Shown here piece after piece: positions 59,478 to 64,000 of a stretch of 64,000 nt of DNA. The notes below the pieces were generated by a model. The model was not told the DNA's origin, did no database searches, and saw nothing but the letters and a program-made list of their open reading frames with translations. The stretch lies in the NCBI GenBank assembly GCA_020432045.1, contig JAGQHB010000027.1, forward strand, positions 1 through 64,000, read 5' to 3'. The stretch's first letter is position 1. Each line of letters begins with the position of its first letter. The position numbers were made by a program, and so were the translations under genes. Origin of the DNA: Dehalococcoidia bacterium. Lineage in GTDB: Bacteria > Chloroflexota > Dehalococcoidia > Tepidiformales > Tepidiformaceae.

Positions 59478-60215
59478 GTGATGCTCTCCTTCCTCGTGCT
59501 TGTAGGGCTTCTCGCGTACCTCGGTCTTCGCCCCCACCAGTCCTGGCTCCTATGGCTCACTGCCGCGATTGCTGGACTTGGGACCGACGGCATCGTTCGC
59601 TGCCATCCCGCCTGGCACGATCGCCGGGCCGGGGCCTCGCTCCTTTACTTCGGTCTCCCTGCCCTCGCAGTGTTCGGGTCCGGCCTTTTCATCCACGAAG
59701 CGCTGAACGGCTATTCCCGCCCCCTGGCCGCCATCCCGCCGTCGCTCGCAATCGGCCTCATCGCTCATGCTGAATACCAGACCGTTGACTTTACAGCCCG
59801 TCGCTACGGTGCCCTGCGCCTCGGCCTTGCCGTGGCCGCATATCTGTCCGCCTTTGCCCTCTATTCGATGCTTATGCGCCCCGAAGTCGACGTCCTGTTT
59901 AGTGCAGCAGCCATCATGCTCGTCTCGGGAGTGCTGACTCTCGAGCTCTTGCGCGAAAACCGCCTCTTCGGCGAAGGCGCGATCTTGCTCGCAATCGCTG
60001 TCGGCCTCTCCATCGCTGAACTTCGCCTCGTCCTCTACTTCTTTCCGCTCGATTCCCTGCTCGGCGGAGCGTTGCTCGTCATTGGTTTCTACCTCGCTAC
60101 CGGGCTCGTCCACCACGTCCTCGACCACGACCTTGAGTGGAACACCGCTGCCGAATACGGAGTCGTTGCCGTTGCCGCCGCCGCCGCCGTGATCGTCACC
60201 CGCCTTCTCGTCTGA
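59478..60215 (+). CDS. Polytopic membrane protein (DUF5656-like)
   Basis: The 245-residue product has about seven hydrophobic helices with short loops and resembles DUF5656-type proteins; this family call is tentative. The GTG at 59478 (or ATG 59481) begins at the first helix, VMLSFLVLVGLLAYLGL. An in-frame start at 59346 would overlap the amidohydrolase by 80 bases and add low-complexity residues. No ribosome site is clear for either. Function unknown. Confidence 0.65.
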   Translation: MMLSFLVLVGLLAYLGLRPHQSWLLWLTAAIAGLGTDGIVRCHPAWHDRRAGASLLYFGLPALAVFGSGLFIHEALNGYSRPLAAIPPSLAIGLIAHAEYQTVDFTARRYGALRLGLAVAAYLSAFALYSMLMRPEVDVLFSAAAIMLVSGVLTLELLRENRLFGEGAILLAIAVGLSIAELRLVLYFFPLDSLLGGALLVIGFYLATGLVHHVLDHDLEWNTAAEYGVVAVAAAAAVIVTRLLV

Positions 60216-60236
60216 TATCACCTCCGTGGAGGGAAT

Positions 60237-61022
60237 GTGAAAACCACCATTTGCTCCTGGAACGTCAACGGCCTTCGCGCCACCCTCCGCACCGGAGACC
60301 TCCGTGCCTGGCTCGAACGGGACCAGCCCGATGTCGTGGGCATGCAGGAGGTCAAGGCTACCCCGGAGCAGGTGGACCCTTCCGCCTGGCGTGAACTCGG
60401 TTACCAGGACTTCTGGCACACCGCAGAGCGCCCCGGCTATAGCGGCGCCCTCCTTCTTTTCAAGCACGCACCGGCTGCGCTCAGGGCGGGCCTTGGTATC
60501 GCCGAATTCGACGCCGAGGGCCGCGTCATCGAAGCCGACTTCGGCGACCTCACCGTCGTCACCGCTTACTTCCCCAACGGCGGAAAAAAGGGCGAACGCT
60601 TGCCCTTCAAACAAGCATTCTTCGAAGCCTTTCTCATGCGGATGGATGCCCTTCGCGCTGCTGGTCGCAAGGTCATCTTCATGGGCGACCTCAACGTCGC
60701 ACGGCTGGACATCGATGTCGCCCGCCCTGCTGAGGCTATCAAAGGCACCGGCTTTCTCCCCCAGGAACGTGCCTGGCTGGAAGGCTTCGCCACCTCCGGC
60801 TATGTCGATAGCTTCCGTTCCATGTACCCCGATGCTCGAGATGCGTACACCTACTGGGAACCCTGGCGCGAACGCCGGGCTCGCAACATTGGCTGGCGCA
60901 TCGACTACGTGTGGATCTCGCCAGACCTCATCCCGAACCTCCAAAGCGCCTTCATCTGCTCGGATGTCATGGGTTCTGACCACTGCCCCGTCGGAGTCAC
61001 GCTCGACCTTCCGGATGCATGA
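60237..61022 (+). CDS. xth: Exodeoxyribonuclease III
   Basis: This enzyme cuts at abasic sites and degrades DNA from 3' ends in base-excision repair. The 261-residue product has the EEP motifs SWNVNGLRA (Asn7-type), QEVKATPEQ (metal Glu), GDLNVARLDIDVARP (catalytic Asp and Asn) and the final SDHCPVGV (Asp-His pair), plus WRIDYVWIS. Length matches E. coli XthA (268). GTG 60237 follows GTGGAGGG. A terminator hairpin follows. Confidence 0.95.
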   Translation: MKTTICSWNVNGLRATLRTGDLRAWLERDQPDVVGMQEVKATPEQVDPSAWRELGYQDFWHTAERPGYSGALLLFKHAPAALRAGLGIAEFDAEGRVIEADFGDLTVVTAYFPNGGKKGERLPFKQAFFEAFLMRMDALRAAGRKVIFMGDLNVARLDIDVARPAEAIKGTGFLPQERAWLEGFATSGYVDSFRSMYPDARDAYTYWEPWRERRARNIGWRIDYVWISPDLIPNLQSAFICSDVMGSDHCPVGVTLDLPDA

Positions 61023-61029
61023 CATGCAA

Positions 61030-61055
61030 CGAGGCCGCCCATGTGGGCGGCCTCG
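61030..61055. terminator. Bidirectional terminator between convergent genes
   Basis: CGAGGCCGCCC pairs with GGGCGGCCTCG around an ATGT loop (61030-61055). It lies 8 bases after the exodeoxyribonuclease III stop and 28 before the end of the minus-strand zinc-ribbon gene, so it can serve both. Confidence 0.75.
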
Positions 61056-61082
61056 CAAAGTTCGGAACGGGTGTCCGGGCGT

Positions 61083-61319
61083 TTAGACCGTAGCCGGTTC
61101 TGCCTCGGCTCCCTTGGCCGGAATGACATCCTCGCGCTTGAGTTGGAGGAGAGCGTCAAGTGTGAATCCAAGGTCGCCCGCTTCGCATAGCGAACCGCAG
61201 TACGTCATCTTGAGTGTGCTCGGAGACTTCCGCCAGTCATAGCGGAGTCCGCAACGCACGCAGACCTTTATGTTTGTGAGGCTAATCCCGGTCGGGCCGG
61301 GGCCGATGGGCGCTTCCAT
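61083..61319 (-). CDS. Small zinc-ribbon-like protein
   Basis: The 78-residue product has four cysteines in a pattern like a zinc ribbon: KVCVRCGLRY then TYCGSLCEAG. ATG 61319 follows GGGAGGAAT at a good distance; an upstream start at 61376 lacks one. The rest is low in features. It may bind zinc and take part in a complex; no family is recognised. The 116 bases upstream to 61436 contain its promoter region and no gene. Confidence 0.68.
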   Translation of the reverse strand: MEAPIGPGPTGISLTNIKVCVRCGLRYDWRKSPSTLKMTYCGSLCEAGDLGFTLDALLQLKREDVIPAKGAEAEPATV

Positions 61320-61435
61320 TTGATTCCTCCCTGGGTATTGCTCCGGGTCCACCCGGTTGCATCCCCCTGATCCCACCTTAGATCCTGCTCACCCACCATG
61401 CCAGCAGTTTCTTTACCTTGGACCCGCGATGCTCG

Positions 61436-62722
61436 CTAGGGTGCGTGCTCCCAATCGAGCATCATCACCGTGATCTCGTCCCCCGGCTGTGCCGCGGCGA
61501 GGTCCTCGGGAATTACCGTCAACGCGTTCGCCGCGCTCATGCTCGTGAGGATCCCACTCCCCTGGGGCCCCGTGAGGTCGGCGTACCACTGGCCTTCGTC
61601 GCCCTTCGTCACGATGCACCGGGCGTAGAATCGCCGTCCGTCCGTGTTCCGGACTTCATCACGCGTGATCGCGCGCAGCGTTGGCCGCTCCCAATCGTCG
61701 CGTCCCAGCATCGTGAACAGCGCCGGGCGTCCGAACAGTTCGAACGCCACCATCGAACTCACGGGGTTGCCCGGGAGTCCGAGGTGCGGCACCCGTCGCC
61801 CGTCCGGCGCCGTAAATGCTCCGAATGCCAAGGGCTTCCCCGGCTTCATCCGCACCGTCCAAAAGTCGATCGACCCCTCGCGCGCCAGTACGTCCTTCAC
61901 CACATCGAAGTCCCCGCGTGAAACCCCCGCGCTGGTCACGATCATGTCCGCCGCGAGCCCCTCGCGGATCTTCGCCGTCAGGTCCTCGACCGTGTCCCGT
62001 GCGATCCCTAGCAGCTTGGGGATGCCGCCGCATTTCCGCACCAGCGCTGCCACGCTATACGCGTTCGCGTCATAGATCCGACCCGGGAGCAGCGGCTTCC
62101 CCGGTTCCGTAATCTCATCGCCCGTCGAAAGGATCGCCACCACTGGCCGCCGGTACACGGCAACTTCCGCAACGCCCAGGCTCGCGAATACGCCAACTTC
62201 CGAAGGACGCATGACACGGCCCGCCTGGATCACTGTGCTCCCCTGCTGCACGTCCTCTGCTCGAAACCTGATGTTCGCGGCGGGTTCGGCGCCCTTGAAC
62301 ACCTGGACTTCGCCCGTCTTAACCGGGAGCTCCCCCGGTTCCCGCAATGGCTCATCCGTCTCTTCAAACGGCACCACCGCGTCCGATCCCGGTGGCATCG
62401 GTGCCCCGGTCATGATCCGTACCGCCTCGCCCGGGCCAATCTCGCGCTCGTACACATATCCGGCGGCGAGGTCCCCAATGACCCGTAGCGTTCGCGGCGC
62501 CGCCTCGGTCGCTCCGGTCGTATCCGCCGCCCGCACCGCGTATCCATCCATCGCCGTGTTATCCAGCGGCGGAAGATCGAACGGCGCCACCACGTCTTCG
62601 GCAAGCACCTGGCCCAGTGCGTCGAGCAGCGGCTTTCGTTCCGCTGGCAACCTGCTGAAGAAAGACAGGATGCGCCCTCGCGCCTCCTCCACACTGATCA
62701 TTGCTGACACAGGAAACGTCAT
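61436..62722 (-). CDS. moeA: Molybdopterin molybdenumtransferase MoeA
   Basis: MoeA inserts molybdate into adenylated molybdopterin, releasing AMP. The 428-residue product has the MoeA domain order: domain I/II start SVEEARGRILSFF, PPLDNTAMDGYAVRAAD (metal-site region), then the MPT-binding domain III with AILSTGDEI, SAGVSRGDFDVVKDVL and LGLPGNPVSSMVAFELF, and the C-terminal domain IV. ATG 62722 matches the family start, with GGTGGAT just upstream. Its molybdopterin-synthesis partners are outside the window. The Lrp-like gene starts upstream on the same strand, 67 bases away. Confidence 0.94.
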   Translation of the reverse strand: MTFPVSAMISVEEARGRILSFFSRLPAERKPLLDALGQVLAEDVVAPFDLPPLDNTAMDGYAVRAADTTGATEAAPRTLRVIGDLAAGYVYEREIGPGEAVRIMTGAPMPPGSDAVVPFEETDEPLREPGELPVKTGEVQVFKGAEPAANIRFRAEDVQQGSTVIQAGRVMRPSEVGVFASLGVAEVAVYRRPVVAILSTGDEITEPGKPLLPGRIYDANAYSVAALVRKCGGIPKLLGIARDTVEDLTAKIREGLAADMIVTSAGVSRGDFDVVKDVLAREGSIDFWTVRMKPGKPLAFGAFTAPDGRRVPHLGLPGNPVSSMVAFELFGRPALFTMLGRDDWERPTLRAITRDEVRNTDGRRFYARCIVTKGDEGQWYADLTGPQGSGILTSMSAANALTVIPEDLAAAQPGDEITVMMLDWEHAP

Positions 62723-62789
62723 CTGGAATCCACCGAAATTCAGGAACCCTGCCTCGCCAACTGCTGCGCGCGTTCGGCGAAGGTCAGCC

Positions 62790-63089
62790 CTAGCTCTTTC
62801 GCACTGCCAGGCAGGTCGTCGTCCGCTGCACACCCGAAATGTTCTGCAGTGTTTCCGTTAGCGCCTCGCCCATCGCATCCAGGTCATCAGCTTCCAACTG
62901 GACGATTACATCAAACGGTCCAGTCACGGTGTCGACCGCGACGACCCGCGCATGCGTAGAGGACACCTCGCCGATTGCGGTGCTTACGGCCCGCGCCTTC
63001 CCAACTTCCGTCTCGATCAATACGTATCCACGAACTGCCACAGCATTTCCCTCGGGCGCGAAAGTCAGGGCATCGTCGGCTGGGCTCAT
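62790..63089 (-). CDS. Stand-alone Lrp/AsnC ligand-binding (RAM) domain protein
   Basis: The 99-residue product matches the C-terminal RAM domain of Lrp/AsnC regulators: AVRGYVLIETEVGKARAVSTAIGEV, then THARVVAVDTVTGPFDVIVQLEADDLDAM and the ending TLQNISGVQRTTTCLAVR. There is no helix-turn-helix, so it cannot bind DNA alone. Such single domains form dimers or octamers and bind amino acids. ATG 63089 lies 16 bases after the NHL-protein stop on the same strand; earlier in-frame codons read into that gene. Confidence 0.85.
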   Translation of the reverse strand: MSPADDALTFAPEGNAVAVRGYVLIETEVGKARAVSTAIGEVSSTHARVVAVDTVTGPFDVIVQLEADDLDAMGEALTETLQNISGVQRTTTCLAVRKS

Positions 63090-63105
63090 TCGCCTGTCAA
63101 GAAAA

Positions 63106-64000
63106 TCAACGACCGTCCGCCGGCAGCACGTACGCCAGTGTGACATCCCCGGCACTCGCTCCGGCCGTAACCCGTACCGGCACGACAACTTCAGCCTGCT
63201 GGATGAAGCACAGTGCCTCCTCGCCCTCCCGGCAGTAATACGCCTCCACCACGGCCGTCACCGTCGTCTCTCCAGGCCCCAGCGACACCGGTACCGGAAA
63301 CGCGACACTCGATCCGTCCGTCTGCCACGTCAGCGATGCTTCGCTGATCTCGACCACGGAGCCATCCCCCGTGGTCAGACTCATCCGCCCGGGCGCAAGG
63401 CTGTTCAGGTGATACCCAGCCGGCGTTGAAATGCTCACCTGCAGCGTCCCGACGCCCGGAGCCACGTCCGCCTGTGTTAGTTCCACCCGCGTCAGCCTGC
63501 CCGGCAGCCTCGTCATCGCGACCGCGAGGTTCGTCAGAGCCAGCGTTCGCGTCTGTCCCGTTACCCGGTCCACCAGCCGGATCGACTGGTTGTTGGTGTC
63601 TGCCACGTACACCGTCGATCCCGCGACGCTCAGTCCCGATGGCTCGTCAAAACGCGCCTCGTCGCTTTCACCATCGGCACGGCTGCGGTCGCTTCCGGCC
63701 AGCGTCTCGACCTCCAGTCCCGGGAGTGTGACCGACTTCACCTTGTGGTTGTATGTGTCGCCGACGAATAGCCGCCCGTCGGCGAAGGCGAGGCCCTGCG
63801 CATGCTGGAGCTTCGCATCTTTGCCTACGCCATCATCGTCGCCGTAGTCGAACAGGCCCGTGCCGACGAGCGTTTCGACCGGCCCCGACCCGTCGAGCAG
63901 CGTCCGCCTCACGGAGCTGGATTCTGGGTCCACCCAGAACAGGTAGTTCCCGTCCGTCGCGATACCGCTTGGCTGTGCCAGCGTCGCACTCGTGCGCCGT
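63106..64000 (-). CDS. NHL-repeat protein, NHLRC2-like (5' end outside window)
   Basis: The visible 297 codons end at TGA 63106 and stay open to the window edge, so the start lies beyond 64000. Two NHL blades are clear (LFVGDTYNHKVKSV and VYVADTNNQSIRLV), followed by a C-terminal beta-sandwich with YHLNSLAPG and a Cys pair in YYCREGEEALCFIQ. This order matches NHLRC2-like proteins, which also carry an N-terminal thioredoxin-like domain that would lie outside the window. Probably in one transcript with the Lrp-like and moeA genes. Location and role are unknown. Confidence 0.75.
   Translation of the reverse strand, partial: RRTSATLAQPSGIATDGNYLFWVDPESSSVRRTLLDGSGPVETLVGTGLFDYGDDDGVGKDAKLQHAQGLAFADGRLFVGDTYNHKVKSVTLPGLEVETLAGSDRSRADGESDEARFDEPSGLSVAGSTVYVADTNNQSIRLVDRVTGQTRTLALTNLAVAMTRLPGRLTRVELTQADVAPGVGTLQVSISTPAGYHLNSLAPGRMSLTTGDGSVVEISEASLTWQTDGSSVAFPVPVSLGPGETTVTAVVEAYYCREGEEALCFIQQAEVVVPVRVTAGASAGDVTLAYVLPADGR

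Noticed and set aside
59550-61058. Long minus-strand open frame opposite the membrane protein and exodeoxyribonuclease III
   Set aside because: It lies exactly antisense to two supported genes and shows no domain.
1-64000. CRISPR arrays, insertion sequences, prophage or integrase genes
   Set aside because: No array of short regularly spaced repeats, no transposase or integrase and no phage structural gene was seen; the only tandem repeat is the 102-bp unit at the left end.

Overview
This window is a densely packed, high-GC bacterial chromosome segment with about 64 protein genes on both strands, one tRNA, no rRNA, no CRISPR array and no insertion sequence or phage gene that I can recognise. 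Paired coenzyme F420 genes (cofD, cofC), Thr/Pro-rich linkers in surface proteins, a LuxR-type DNA-binding domain fused through a membrane helix to a beta-propeller, a YtxJ-like protein and many GTG/TTG starts suggest an uncultured Chloroflexota lineage (Dehalococcoidia/Tepidiformia-like). That placement is an inference from gene content, not from a marker tree.

Layout. 1-3 kb: a 102-bp tandem repeat with hairpins and a secreted protein with seven IPT/TIG domains. 3-7 kb: a two-domain sulfurtransferase, a protein that looks like a 2-oxoacid dehydrogenase E2 subunit without its lipoyl lysine and catalytic motif, lipB and a methyltransferase. 7-17 kb: surface polysaccharide genes (glycosyltransferases, acyltransferase, O-antigen ligase-like protein, Wzz-like protein, DegT-family aminotransferase), interrupted by two secreted paralogues and the cofD-cofC pair. 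17-31 kb: a membrane-tethered LuxR-type regulator, an arylsulfotransferase-like propeller, a triple-FHA ABC transporter, a small zincin peptidase, an altered beta-lactamase-fold lipoprotein, an LCP-family protein, an acyl-CoA dehydrogenase-like enzyme, a DUF169 protein, and a divergent MMPL transporter/TetR pair around a 34-bp palindrome. 31-38 kb: rmlA-rmlB (dTDP-sugars) and a MoxR / DUF58 / transglutaminase-like operon whose transglutaminase domain has lost its catalytic triad. 38-46 kb: DNA repair (ogt, an endonuclease III-like glycosylase), ychF, a kinase-like phosphotransferase, a DMT transporter, a DUF402 protein, an enoyl-CoA hydratase, and lipoprotein/membrane genes ending at tRNA-Ser(GGA).

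46-64 kb: a DinB-like gene; a self-contained small transcription unit (extended -10, 24-codon ORF with a perfect Shine-Dalgarno, strong terminator); a fatty-acid cluster fabD-fabF-fabF-acpP; a cysteine desulfurase divergent from an A-type Fe-S carrier; a duplicated alpha/beta-barrel protein; an MFS-priA-ytxJ operon; an amidohydrolase; exodeoxyribonuclease III; moeA; a stand-alone Lrp-type ligand-binding domain; and an NHL-repeat protein cut by the window end. Several promoters share an extended -10 element of the form TGC-TANNNT, which helps to place starts.

The strongest leads are the degenerate E2-like protein beside lipB, the pseudo-transglutaminase in the MoxR operon, and the unannotated small transcript upstream of fabD.
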